From positions 8,958,102 to 9,022,101 of the forward strand of contig OY855906.1 in NCBI GenBank assembly GCA_963693305.1: DNA of 64,000 nt. Reading direction: 5' to 3'. The DNA is from Meandrina meandrites. Lineage: Eukaryota > Cnidaria > Anthozoa > Scleractinia > Meandrinidae. Positions 24,100 to 36,824 of the stretch are shown one piece after another. The stretch's first letter is position 1. Every line of letters starts with the position of its first letter. Both the position numbers and the translations under genes were made by a program. Below the pieces are notes generated by a model, which ran no database searches, was not told where the DNA came from, and saw only the letters and a program-made list of their open reading frames with translations.

Positions 24100-27000
24100 A
24101 CGGAAAAAGTCATTTTAGTGTCACTATTATCAATATAAAATGCCAAATAAAATCCAGATAACTAACACGTTTATAAGCTTAACCTTTTTCAATAATGCAA
24201 ATACGCGTTGAAAATTTTGTGCTTTGCTACACTGAGGCCCATGACATGTATTGTATAGGTGTAGTTAAAAAGAGAGCAATGTCTCTGAAAATAATCAACA
24301 ATGGGTTAATAACTCAGGTTAATAATTTTTTACGAACTTACTTTTTCAATTTGAGCCTCGGCGTAAAATTTCCGCAATGCTTCAGTTAATTTAGCTCGAT
24401 CCGAGAAACACAAATTGAAGTGAACCGATTTTTTGTCGTGTTTCGTTTCTCGTAAGACATCAAGAAGTTGCTCTCTTTATAGCTTCACCTTGTGCTTTTG
24501 CTTCCAAATCCGAATTTGTTGGCTGCATTTTGTCCCATTAATGACAAATAGACTTTGATTTTTTTTTGTACACTATTCGGTCTATTCGCTCAGCGAGAAA
24601 CTGTTCGAGACTTCGTTTACTTCAAAGCTTGCTGTACGCAGAGCTGCTCACACCTGAATGGTTTTCCTACGTCAATAAACGTAACCTGACGATGAAACGT
24701 GAACCAATTAGAAACAGGGCCGTAAATGTGTTTGCAGCCCGTCGAATTGAAAATCGCCCGCGACTCACGCGTGTTTTTGTGAAGGCAGTTTCTCATTTGC
24801 TTGCCTTCTTCTGCAGTCTCGACCAGCATCACTTCTTAATTTTACGCCAAATTTATTCGATAACTGATAAAGGACAACACTCACTCCAGACCCAAAACTC
24901 TCAATTTAACAGCTAGAAATCAAACGCAGTTTGCCTATCAGTGATGATACGAGCCACAAAAATATATCCTCCTTCACCAAGTCCATGCACCTAGTTTCCA
25001 GTGCTCTTCGGTTCTCGTGGACTAATCATCACGCCGTAACACCAAAAACTCCATCGCTTTCCAGCATTTACTGACGACGTCATAAGAATGACGTCATCGC
25101 TTAAAAAAGGATGATAGGCCTAGTTAAATTTATTCAGCTATGGACAGTTGTTCTTAGGGACTTCGTCATCATGATGTCATTGACAATAAAAAGAACACAA
25201 GCCGATAAAATCAGGGAGATGTGCACAAGAAGACGGAAGCAAAACATGGAAATATATTGTAGGAATTTGTTTAGTACCGAAGCTAATCTCAAGTTCTCTT
25301 ATCAGCATTCCAAAGGGATCATTCTTTACTGAGCCATATATATATGTGAAGCAGCCACGAAGCTTGCGTGCAGCTCTTAGCCAAACAAACTCCGTAGGCG
25401 TTGATATAGAAACAGATACTTTAAGTCTGCTACTAAGGACTCACAAAACAGTGGCACACTTGGCAAATAGGTCATCCTTAAACACAACTTAAAAGCAATT
25501 TGAAGTGGTTATCATTTGAAGCATATTAAAAGCTTAGGCGGAAACGCCTTTTGCATTGACAGTGGCCCAAACACACTACCGTGGTGTAATATAAAAACAA
25601 ACTACGAAGTTTCGTCAGGACGGATTTATCATTATTGACGGCTGATCTGACGATAGCTAGCGAGCGAGGGGTTTGTAAGTTACCTTACACCCTTAAATTG
25701 GCGAAACGTTCAGGTATAAATTGTCGTGACAAGTAACTGAAATGATAACAACTTGCCTTGGTCAGATTCAGCTAAGATGAATTTTCATGCATGTGGGTAT
25801 AGAACATCTCTGTAATGATGACCGTTTCGCCAGAGGCTAATTCTATCATTTTCATTTTCTTTAACATTGACCCCCTCAAAGAAGAGAACAATGAACTGAC
25901 GGACAATTTCATGCAAGGTATATGACCTTCCTTTACGGTTATTTTGTGGGAAACGTTGTGGTATTCTTCGAATTTTTATCTACGGAAGAAGCCTTGAGTA
26001 TTTTCTCCTTTTTGTCGGCAACTGCATCAGGTTGGTGAAAATCCAAGAAGCAATTTTAATTAAGAGTTCACCGATGAGACGGCCTCAGTTATTTCTCGGA
26101 AAAGAAGGGTAATGGCGTGCTTTGTTATTGGTTCCATCGTCTTGGCCAAGGGCAATTTTTTTTTTAAAGAATGTTATTTAAATTCTTTCCTTCACCGACC
26201 CCCTTGAAGACTGAGAGGAAATAATCGACGGCCAGTTACAGAGATAATTGCCATGTTTACTTTCAATTTGCGGAACCATCCAAGAAGCACGCAATGGCAT
26301 ATATCGGAAGTTTGACATGGTTGAAGCTTTACCACCACGACACAAATCGACAACAAGATAAGTTTAACAAAGATTTAATCAAATGTACAGGTTTAAGAAG
26401 AGGAACATGAAGCCTTAGTACCGTTTCCATGTTTTCCAAATCACTTGACACAAATGTAAAATGGAATAAAAACAGTAAAACTAATGACAAAGAAACACGC
26501 AACACTGGCCAATGTTATAAACCGGCCTATGTTTTCTTTATCAGATATATTTATCTATCGATTAGAAGAGCAGGTTCAACCGCAATAAGTTATTGTATCC
26601 CTTCGGGGTCGTAGTGACAGAGTAAGGATAAAACTCTCTGTGACTGCTGTTTCATTGAATATTCATGAAAGTGAAATCATTTGTGATGCTTATTTTTTGT
26701 TCGATTTACATGGCCTCGAAAATTTCTGTTTGATCATGCCTCTCTTTAAAATTTTAAAGGCAGTATTAATTGCATAACGTATTCCTTCAGCAATTATTGT
26801 CTTATCCGAATAGAACATGGTAAATATTCCAGATGCATGGGAAATAAACTAGAAGTCCTGATAATCGAGCAATTCGATGCTTATTTAAGTAGAATTTTTC
26901 GTACTTACTCGGAATACATGCCCTGATTTCTCTATGTAAGAAGATAGAAGATATCTGTATTTTTCCCTTTCATCTATTAAAAATAAACAATCGGTGAACT

Positions 27001-30000
27001 TGATATGGAGGTTGTCGTCAAGAGAGATGACATTTTCGAATTAGCATGTGGGTTTTCTCTCTTCTATCTCGTTAAACGAACAGAAAAGCTTGGTCAACAA
27101 TAAATTCAGCCGTTATTTCTAGAATAAGTGAGTTGACTGGGAAGTTATTCTCTTGTAAAATAAAAATGAACCTAATAATAAAACAGCATCCGAATATACT
27201 CGTTTCTATGGAGCTGTCACAGATGGATTTTGGCGGGAAAAATAATGCGTCGTTCAAACACTACTGGCGGCTGTAATGGACGTGACCGAATTAATTTTCG
27301 TATTTTTCTTTAAAATAAGTTATAAAAAATTCCCTTGACTTATTTCGCCTAAATTCTCCGAGAATTCAGCTACCAATAGTAGTAAACGAGAAACGTTTAA
27401 CCAGTCTAAAGCGTCTGTTGTAGTAACAAAGTTTTTACGATCGTCAAACGGGAATGAATGAAAGGAATATATTATCGTGTCGCTCTCTATGCATCTAGAG
27501 AGTAGCTCAGGTCTGGACCACGGTTTTATGGCAACTGGACCAACATTTAGCAAGCATCAAATTGAAATTGTTGCCTGTTAAGAGGTAGACAAAGGATTAA
27601 AAGTGAGAGAAATAGGATCTCAAATTTTTTAGTCAACAGTTAAAACCGACCGAATGGTTCTTCGTTTTCTTATCTGAGGTAAATATCAAGTCGTATTTAC
27701 TTCATGATGACACGGCGTAGCCAACATTTACATACGGATCAGGATTATGGGCGTCATTGCCTGATGTTTTCCATTCTTGCATATATTTTTTTGTATTTGT
27801 ATGAATGGTTTGTGTATAACAAAAAAATTGCGAACGTGTTCCTTGACATCAAATTATTTAAGAGCACGTATATCTATTTTACGATAAATGGTTGGGGCTG
27901 GTCTAAAACTGTCTAAACCATTTTAGATTTGTCTTAAATTACTTGGAGTTGGGTAGATAGGAAGGCCCGCCGAATTTACTATAAAATTTCTTCGAGCCGA
28001 TGATGGCTATTATTTTTTTTCTTTTTTAATTTATGTTTTTTCTGAGAGAGTACTGCAGCTGTAATTACTATTCGGCGTGGACCCTCTGACGATTAAAATT
28101 CATTGTTTATCTAACTCTCACTCGGTCAATGTTAATGATATTCCATCGTAACTCAGTCATACCTCATGTTGTTACACAAATTCAAAGAGCACCCGTTGCT
28201 CAAAGGCTGAAGAGATGCTTGACTGAGGAAGAAGAGCTTCTCGTAGACTTTGAGTCACAGAAATTCAACATGGGATAACGGTAGGTTTCCTTCTTTCGAT
28301 ACAAACATATTTTAGTACTAAGTTTTGTTGTGTTAATCCAAATTTTGGAAAGTATATTCAGAGATAGCATGATAACAAGCACAAAGCACAAACTCAAGGA
28401 TAGTTGGTACGCCAGAGGAGTTTACCACAAACTAAAATACTGACCAGAATTTCGCTCCGGCACAAATTAAAAGCAATGCATAGAAATATTTTAATAAATA
28501 AAATCGCTTGTCATGTTACTGCAGTGGTGTTCGCTGCTTATTTCGAAGACGCTATATGCCAAATTTTAAGTTATGTACAAATTTCAGTAAACTGGTTCAC
28601 AAAGAATAGGAAGTATATAAGAAAATGCGAGTTTAAATAAAAAAAAATTGATCCAACTCATTCAATCGTTTTGTTTATCCAACTTGTGCCTCTGAAAAGT
28701 TCGGTAACTGTTTTCAAAATTTAAACATTTAGTGTTTACAGACTTCGCTAGGCCAGCATTAGCAATGTATCACATTTTCGCAGAAAGTTTTAAATAAAAG
28801 CGAAATTTTCAGAATTTTAAGCAAGAAAGCCATGAATATACATTTTTTGTTTGTTATTATTTGGAAATAAAAACTCGGACGAAGGCCGTTGAGAAGCAGT
28901 CGACGACAACATAAGATAAGAAACAACCCTAAGAAGCAAATTTTAAATACCTCAATTTTTCACGTAATTCTTTTTCAGTCATTATATCAGATAGTATTTT
29001 TGCGTGGGTGGAATAACAATTAATTTACATGCCCCATGCTTGTTTACAACGGTAGGCGAATCTCCCGGTCAGTCGCTTACACGAAAAGACTTGATCAATC
29101 TCGATTCGTTAAAACTGCCTTATCTGGTTCAGGATTATAATAAACAAAAACGTAATCATCGTGCCATATCAAAGGACAAAGCATTGCTTTTTGTAGGATT
29201 CATGTAGTTAAACCTGCCATAGCCCGAAATAAAAAGTCCATGTCATGAATATGCAGTGTTATTCGTATTTTTCCTTGTAAAAAAAATAAATCATGTCAAA
29301 GACTTTCTGTCCGAAACATATACTGAACCAATTATGTTTCGAAAACGTGGCAACATGCCACTCATCAAACAAAAAAACATGCCTTGCCCTTGCATTATTC
29401 TCGTACACCATTTGTACTGAAAGACAAAGACAGATTAGAACAGGTCGTCTTAACTGCAACGTAAAACTCAAGACAGGTGGCCAGGCAAACCCACAAGGCA
29501 AGCGAGCGCAGGAAAAGAGGAAGGCACTATCACTCTCTACGAGGCTGCATTGCGTGGTTTAAATTTGCAACGGGGAACAGCTATCAAGCTTGCATGGTTG
29601 CTGCTGGGCATATACACTATATAGGTCAGTAACGTGCTTTTCCTGCTTCCCCGAATAATCATCGACTTGCGCGAAGGATGCATCTTCAACAGAAGTACGC
29701 TAAAATACGACTAGGTGCAACGAAGTCCAAAAAATCAGGCAGCTTTAATTTTGGATATTTCGATTTGTTTAGTTTTATTAAGTTACTAAGATTAGTAGTA
29801 AGCTACTACTATTATGAATTGGGTCTTACGACCCAACCTTCATGGTATAGCGATCCGTAACAGAAATGAGAGATATTTGTACGTACTGTAAAATTTAATT
29901 GAACCTTGGCATGAGTAGCGAATGCAATCAATTATAATCATTTCTTGAAGTTTTATTTTTATCGTTAAGATGATAATTTTCCTTTCTACTTTACCGATGT

Positions 30001-30040
30001 CATTCAACTTAACGACACTTGAAAGGAAGCCGCAGAACAG
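24100..30040. other. Long gene-poor stretch
   Basis: About 6 kb in which no exon, RNA gene or transposon could be supported. The longest open frame (24566-24916, +, 116 codons) has no recognisable domain. The others are below 95 codons and lack splice or start context. Confidence 0.4.
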
Positions 30041-30049
30041 ATTTTGATA

Positions 30050-30234
30050 GCCAGAACGCCAATTAGCTGAAAGTGAGGCAAGGGGGTTAAAAAAACTGAC
30101 AAAAACATGTAACTCAAAAAAGTAGCTGAGGACACCCCCGAAAACAAACAAAAAGGCTTTTGTCTCAAGTGGTGAGGAATTTGAGCCGCGGACCATTTCA
30201 TGATAACACTGATAATTTCCAAGCAAGGCGACAT
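30050..30234 (-). mobile_element. Possible decayed tRNA-headed SINE
   Basis: On the minus strand a B-box-like 'ggctcaaattcc' (about 30175-30190) follows a degenerate head and is followed by a polyT-interrupted body. No complete A-box or tail is visible, so this is tentative. Confidence 0.25.
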
Positions 30235-30611
30235 GTAGACTGTCTTGACCAGCGGTAGATTCGAGCGTCAGATTTCACCAAAGTCGTCTCAAATTTCAAT
30301 AAGGAGCGTTAGACGGACCGAGGACCATCTGGTAGAAGACGATTGACGGATCGAGACGTGACAACACGATTTGTATAAGATCAGTCAACGCCAACTCGAG
30401 CATGCGCGTGACGAAGGACCTTACACCTCAAAAAATTTGGCCAATTCTTATAAGTTTGTTGTTCAAAATCTACCTTAATCTTCCCAGTCATGACCATCTG
30501 ACTCTACTTATTACTACTTCTTTGGTGTTTTTCTACCTTAAAAAATATTATTGTGCATGAGGTTTTTAGGAATTACTTTTGTATATCAGAAAAAAATATC
30601 ATGACATAGCT

Positions 30612-30843
30612 CATTCTCGTCCCCAGAGCCCACGATCCTTCTGGAGTGCGCCAGGGATCAAGACCTCTGGACGCCTCCAACACCGGAAGTCTGCGATTCA
30701 CGGACTCATTGTCAAATCTGAGCAATCTGATTGGCTGGGAAAGACAAAGCGAGTACTCTGTGTATGTTCAGAAATTGGGAGCGGCCAGAGGTCTCGATCC
30801 CTGACGCAGTCCAGAAGGATCGTGGACTCTGGGGACGAGAATG
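30612..30843. mobile_element. 232-bp MITE with 9-bp target duplication
   Basis: The inverted ends 'cattctcgtccccagag' at the left and its complement at the right continue with high identity through the 'cgatccttctgga' block. Flanks are GACATAGCT (30603-30611) and GACATAACT (30844-30852), a 9-bp duplication with one change. A 9-bp duplication points to MULE-type elements, while 8 bp would be hAT. There is no transposase. The open frame across it is incidental. Confidence 0.85.
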
Positions 30844-30852
30844 GACATAACT

Positions 30853-33800
30853 CAGTTGAGCCAGATGTCCGTTTTAGACGAAAGAGAAAAAGAGCTTTGT
30901 TGCAAGTTTATACCCATTGTTCTGCCTAAAACTACATAACTAGAGAACTTTGATTATAATTCTCTAATTGGCTTGGGAGATCACTTTAATTCTTTTGGTA
31001 TAACTTCTCAACATATCTATTGCACGGAGACCAAACTGTAACTTTTATCGAGCTTTGTGAGGCTTGCTAGCGTTACATTATTAGCAAAGTACCAGCTTCG
31101 ATTGGTCTTGAAATAGCTGGGAGAAGTAAGGCTTTAATCACTGTTGGGATGAAAGCTAGACAATATATATATGCGAGAAAACAGTTTATAACAACAGGTC
31201 AGTTATAATCCTTGACCCATTTTCGTCGGTTTGGTTGAAATTTCCTAATAGAACGTATACTTTTTTGACATTTTACGGACTGAAATAGTTAAAAATTGTT
31301 GGGCGTGTTCTCCTGGGATCAACCATGTTGTAATCGGCATGGCCTTTTATTGTTCATTTTTTATTATATTGTTGGAAAACGTAACTGTTCGCCGTTGATT
31401 TTCGCGTTCAAAACGGTTGCAAACAAAAATGTCTGTTGAGGAACTTCAACCATGTCATCAATTGTTCAAAAGCTGACCAAATGGAAGCGGTTGATCCGGC
31501 AAGGAAATAAGAACTTTGTAAGCAGGACTAGATTTTAACCAGCTGGCGCACCAGGATTCCTGTTTTCCTTGATCAATAGAAAACTAAGGGTTTATAAAAA
31601 TAAAAAAGTATCTCTGCAGGAGAAGATCCACTTAACCATTCTTCTCAGAGACAAGAAGAAGCAAAGAGCAGGCGTCGAGCCGTGCACACCCTTGACCTAC
31701 ACGCACGTGCTGAGCAATATCGTGCTGTCGAATTTACATAGAAAACGCATGATAGTGATGTTGGCATGACAACATTTATGTATGTCCGGAAAGCGACCAG
31801 TTGTTTCATTCAAACTCAAGACAGACACAATGAGCCTTGAAACAATGCAGCCTCGTACACCGTAAGACGTTTGGAGTAAAACGGCTATGAGGCAATTGCT
31901 TTAAGCCACTCCATTTGAATTTCGACGCTGGTTAGTCTGTCAGAGGGAGCGCTTCACAGGCTAAAGTAAGTCACTTACTCTATTAGCCAGTCAATGTTCA
32001 TCAGATATTTATATTTTTGTCAATTTCTGAAAAATTAACACGGTTTCGAGAGGGCGATGAAGTAGAGTTTTCGAGAATCACCGACTCATCGACTTGAGAA
32101 CTAATAAGGCTTTGCATAATCAAGGGTAAAATCAGTCGAAGTATACGAGAGATTCGTTTCAACATTCAAGCCGAACTTGTTGTACGCAGTATCAAAGATT
32201 TTCATAAAGAGCTCAACGATCGACTAGTTGGTGGAAAAAAATGTTGTACGTACAATGCGCACAATCTGAGAAACCGGTTTGGGTAAATCCTTACAATTAT
32301 ATAAGGCTTATGAAACGCTACCTGGGTATGCCGCCTATTTTCGCAATCACTCACTCTGATAAAGAAGATCATGCTTTTTATTTATTTTCACTTGACTGCG
32401 ACTGGCTCTCGGGAATTATTTTATTCATCTGCTAGATCCCAAGATGTCTCAAGCGGGATCCATGCCAGTTGTATTTTTGTATATTGATGTTTAAGCAGCT
32501 TTTTCGTTCATTTGTATTGTGGCTAAATGATTTCTGGCCGTACGAAATGGCAGCTGCGGATGAACGACAAAATTGGCTTATTGAAATTAATTCGATCTAT
32601 TTTGCATTTCAAAACAAAAATTCGTGAATCCTTAATGACAAGCGTAAAGTAATTGTTGTGGTTACAACAAAGAATGACTGCTTGACATGAAAACGGAATT
32701 ACATTATACCTCTTTCAGACCAACACTGGCGATCTGTATACGCTTGTTTTGAGCCGAAACTTGAAGGTCCAGGATAATCCATACGGATAAAAATTATGTG
32801 TCGAAGATATAATCTGGCGAGCTGACATCCTACAATCGCTCTTTATTCTTCCTCTTTGCTCATGGTTCCTATTTATGTTTGACACCTTTATAATAACAAG
32901 GTTCTAATTTGTATTCTATAAAGGATCTTAGCTGCAAATGAAAAGGTTTTTTCAATCAGATTGGAGCGCATCATGTATTAAGTGATTATCTTTAAGACCA
33001 CTTTTTGGGCAGGCTGCATAGGCGAGAATATATGACATGAAAACTTAGTTGCAAAGTACATTTGAGGCTACACACAAAATAATTTATGAAGAAGGCGTGA
33101 ATTTTGCCAAAAGGTACAGAAAGAAAGACCTCGTGTTGAACTACTGTTTTCCGTATTTAATTTATTTTCGTTCTTGTTGTTGACTCAGACTTTGTTTGAT
33201 TTCTACTCGTGGAACCTTAAGTGTTGAATTCCTTTTGGACCGAGAACAACCAACACGATTTTCATCAACTCAATTGAGTCCAACCGTTTCAAGGGAATAA
33301 TAAGCTCAATTATAAATACAAGTTCTATTATCTTTGGTACAGGTGACCGTGAAACTGTCACTATAATTTACGCGCAAAGAATAAACGCCCTAACTTTCGG
33401 GAAACACACTTCATGTTTGGGATTCTCCCATTAACGTAGTGACCTCGTTGTTTAAATGAACGTCGCGAGAGCAGAATACCGAACGTGTCACGTTTTTGCA
33501 TGTATTTGGTGTAATTTTTGTTCCTTCGCCACGTGTATTTTATCTTTAGCATCTATCAGCATAAAAGCAATTAGCACACCCTCTGACGGTGAAAGCTAGA
33601 AAAGCACAAGCCGCCGGGAATTCAAACATAACTAACGAACCTTTTAACCGGGCTGTTCTTGCATGTTTGGCCAATACAGAAGACATCTGGGAAAAGTGCA
33701 ATAATTTACTAGAAATAAAAACAGTACCCTGCTAGCGCTGTCTTTTCATTGGGACATTGATTAATTGCCATTAGTCAAGTTTATATTTCCATATTTGACG

Positions 33801-35000
33801 GGATTGGTAAAAAACGTTCAGTACAAATCCAACAGATGAATAAAACTTTTAGCTAATCACTGGCGCAAATGAATTACGCAAAGTGTCAACGAGACACTGA
33901 ACTCTTAGATAACTAACTTTAAGAGCATACAAAAGAACAACATCTCGGCTTATCGTATTACGACACAAAAAAATACAAAAAACCAAACAACAACACTCAA
34001 GATACCATGTGGGTGTACGCTTTGAAAACGTGCACCGCGATTTAACTGCAATCTCTTGGATATTCTCTGAGACTTTTTATATTGGTGTTGCGTTGTGACA
34101 ACTTGCTGTGGTAAAAGAATCTTAATGCACGACACTCGTGGCCAATTTCTCTCGTTTAAATTAAAGGTTCCTAGAGCTGTACACGTGGTGCAAACTACGA
34201 TAAGAGTTCATTGAGATCCACTCACAAGAAATTAGCATAACAGACATTTCGATATCAGCCCGCCCTGCAGGATCTCACAATGTGCTTTTAAATATTATGT
34301 ACGATTGTTTACGAAATCTAAGACAAAAGAGCCGGTGTCCTTTCCTCTAAAGGACAGCAAATCCACTAATGTATACACGGCAATTTCAAAGCAAACTCTG
34401 TCAACTAGAAGTTTCTCTGAAGCGCCCAAAAATTAGTCACTCTGGAGTCAAGCTTTTTGGCGTTCAGAAGAAAATTATAAGTTACTGCTTATATCAAACC
34501 ATCCCTATATAGCTACACCTCTAACTGTTTCTTTGTAGCAGTTCCCATTATCAATAGAGCGCAATTTGAAAGATTTCTGTTTGTCCCGCCAACGCCAAGT
34601 GTTATTTGTGGATAGGAAAAATATAAAAAGAATATATAACACATTCAGTTTCTCTCGCTGAATGCAAACAACTTTTTTTCTTACTTTTCAATATTTCTGA
34701 CGCAAATCGATTGTGGTTATCGTTGCATGCAATATTCAAGCCATCGACTGACAATTTTAATTTAATTTGATGGCCCTCGTTGTTTTAGTTTCTGTCGAAT
34801 ACATTTACTTCGGTCACATAAGGTCTTAATCGGGTACTTAATATTTAGCTGACACGCAATTTCTTTTAAGACACGCAAGCAGAAAATTACAAGAGAAAGT
34901 AAATTCAAAAAACGACTTACTGAGAAACCCAAATCCACGATAAAACCAAATGGAGTGAAAAACTCTAAGTAGTGAGTAATTTCTCGTGTAGAATTTCATG
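30853..35000. other. Gene-poor stretch
   Basis: About 4 kb without a supported gene or element; only short open frames without recognisable domains. Confidence 0.4.
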
Positions 35001-35059
35001 AATGATGATCGCTTCCAAGTAGACCTGCTGCTTTGTTGTCAGAGATAATGGCTCAACGG

Positions 35060-35267
35060 GTGCAATTGATTGGTTTTAGCCAATCACACGGCCCCATTAA
35101 ATGTTGAACTTATGTGTTTTCAGGTGGCCCGATGGCAAGTGTGTTGTGTGAATTGGACTAGTTACCGGGCTAGCACTCCGCGCTCCGCGCCAAGCCAGTC
35201 AACTACATCAGCTCGCGCGGAGTAAAACTTACTACAAGCCGGAGACAGCGACCAATCGCCCTCAAAA
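35060..35267 (+). promoter_or_regulatory. GC-richer 5' flank with CCAAT motifs
   Basis: Upstream of the 244-aa ORF the composition becomes locally GC-rich (ccgcgctccgcgcc, gctcgcgcgg). There are facing 'gattggttt' and 'agccaatc' motifs at about 35067-35086 and 'gaccaatcg' at about 35250. This would suit a TATA-less promoter. Confidence 0.35.
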
Positions 35268-36002
35268 ATGGCTCTAACAAGCAGTTTGCCGTGTATTGAC
35301 ACACTGTCCTTCCAACTAAGTCGACACGGTCTCGACGAAAACCGCAACATAAAACCAACTTTCTACTACTCCTGGTCGGAGCCTTTCAATTTAGACTTTG
35401 CCGGAAAAGCTCATAGTAATCCAAAGCGAAGCCGTAGCTTACCGAGTGCTTTGGTGACAAAGCGCAAGGAAACAACACAGTCTCAAGTTGATTCAGTTGG
35501 ATTAAAACGAGCAAAGGAGACGGACGAGAACTCGGAGGAAACATGCGGATTTTTAAAGGCAGGAGCTGAAATTCATTCAACCAGTTCTCATGCATCGTCA
35601 GGGCACCTAACTTTATCAGTTAATAAATATGCAAATCAGGCAAACAGGCATAAAGAATCAGAGGCCGCCTCGGACTTCGCTGAATCTTCAGATGACGAAG
35701 TAAGTGGACTGCTAGTAAATACTTTAAACACGAACACGGATATAGCGAGTGTTCTCACAGAGATAACGAGTTCGCACAAGTTGACCCAGAACAAAAGTCG
35801 AACGCCGAATGAGTCTGGTCGTCTTAAGCGCACCTTGGAGGCAAATGAAAACACTGATGACAAGAAAAGACGTCGCCCGAGACTCGACTTTGAAAAGATG
35901 CAACTATCCAGAAATGCAGTAGTACCTATTCCAAGAAGCGATCAGTCCATCTTTGATGAGGTGTATTTCAGGCCAATTATAGCGTTTAACGTGGACGAGT
36001 GA
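35268..36002 (+). CDS. Intronless 244-aa protein, unrecognised
   Basis: The ATG sits in a good context (aaaaATGg) in a GC-richer promoter-like region, and the frame runs 244 codons to TGA. I do not recognise the family. The protein is hydrophilic and mostly disordered-looking, with Ser, Glu, Lys and Thr throughout. It has an N-terminal ordered stretch around residues 28-50 (IKPTFYYSWSEPFNLDF), an acidic Ser-rich run (residues about 132-146, ASDFAESSDDEVSG), a basic cluster DDKKRRRPR that could direct it to the nucleus, and a C-terminal aromatic/acidic segment FDEVYFRPIIAFNVDE. No membrane segment or signal peptide is visible. A small nuclear regulator is a guess only. The ORF's length and composition, unlike the surrounding noise, support a real gene. 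Confidence 0.7.
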   Translation: MALTSSLPCIDTLSFQLSRHGLDENRNIKPTFYYSWSEPFNLDFAGKAHSNPKRSRSLPSALVTKRKETTQSQVDSVGLKRAKETDENSEETCGFLKAGAEIHSTSSHASSGHLTLSVNKYANQANRHKESEAASDFAESSDDEVSGLLVNTLNTNTDIASVLTEITSSHKLTQNKSRTPNESGRLKRTLEANENTDDKKRRRPRLDFEKMQLSRNAVVPIPRSDQSIFDEVYFRPIIAFNVDE

Positions 36003-36449
36003 AGGTGTACGTGACAAAAAATAACGTTTATTAGCATGAGAAATGCAAACGATGGCCGGCAAACACAAATAATTTCAGGTAAAAAAAAAATAATAATAGT
36101 CGCGCGGTGTTCTCGCGATACGAAGGGATAGTAATCTTCCTTCTTTTTATTATAAACCTGGGAGGCTGTTTTTAAAGTAAACCTTTTATGCTATGCAAAA
36201 CGTTTAGAATTTTCTTTCCCATCTTGGAAATGAGCTGGATTTATCAGCTGTTTGACATGACTGGTAAGCGTAGTTTCTTCCGAACAAACGTAACGTATAT
36301 TCAAATTAACATCCAGCTACAAACAGAAACCACGACGCCATATAAATATAGAAAGGTTGGTTTTACAATTGTATCTAAAGCTTCTATACAACAAATGATT
36401 TTATTTAAAATAGGACCGTAGAAGCCAAGGGGAACTGTGGTGTTGTTAA

Positions 36450-36820
36450 AGGGACAGTTTCACGGTTCGGCGCATGTCCATATTATATATTCGCCTGTGC
36501 ACGCTTTATTGCAAGGCCCGCTTTTTCATTGTTTATGAACCAGTCGGAAGCGAGTTGCCTAATTTCGCATGCAAATAGCCATGAAATCATCAACCGTGGA
36601 ATAAATCCTACGGGCCAAAACTAAATTCAACGGTCCACTAAGCTTGTAAAATCCACTAAAATCTTCTCACAATTTTGGTCATCCGTCATTTTGGTACGTC
36701 TAATCATAGTATGTGATTACTGAACTACATGTGAGTGGGGTTTACTAAGCGATAACATTGATAAAAAGCGAAAAAAGTATTTTGATTTATGGACATGCGC
36801 CGAACCGTGAAACTGTCCCT
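36450..36820. mobile_element. 371-bp MITE, perfect 32-bp ends, TTAA duplication
   Basis: Both ends carry the same 32-bp inverted repeat, beginning agggacagtttcacggttcg, with no mismatch. TTAA flanks at 36446-36449 and 36821-36824. TTAA duplication is characteristic of the piggyBac superfamily. There is no coding region. Intact ends imply recent insertion. It lies about 450 bases downstream of the 244-aa ORF. Confidence 0.9.
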
Positions 36821-36824
36821 TTAA

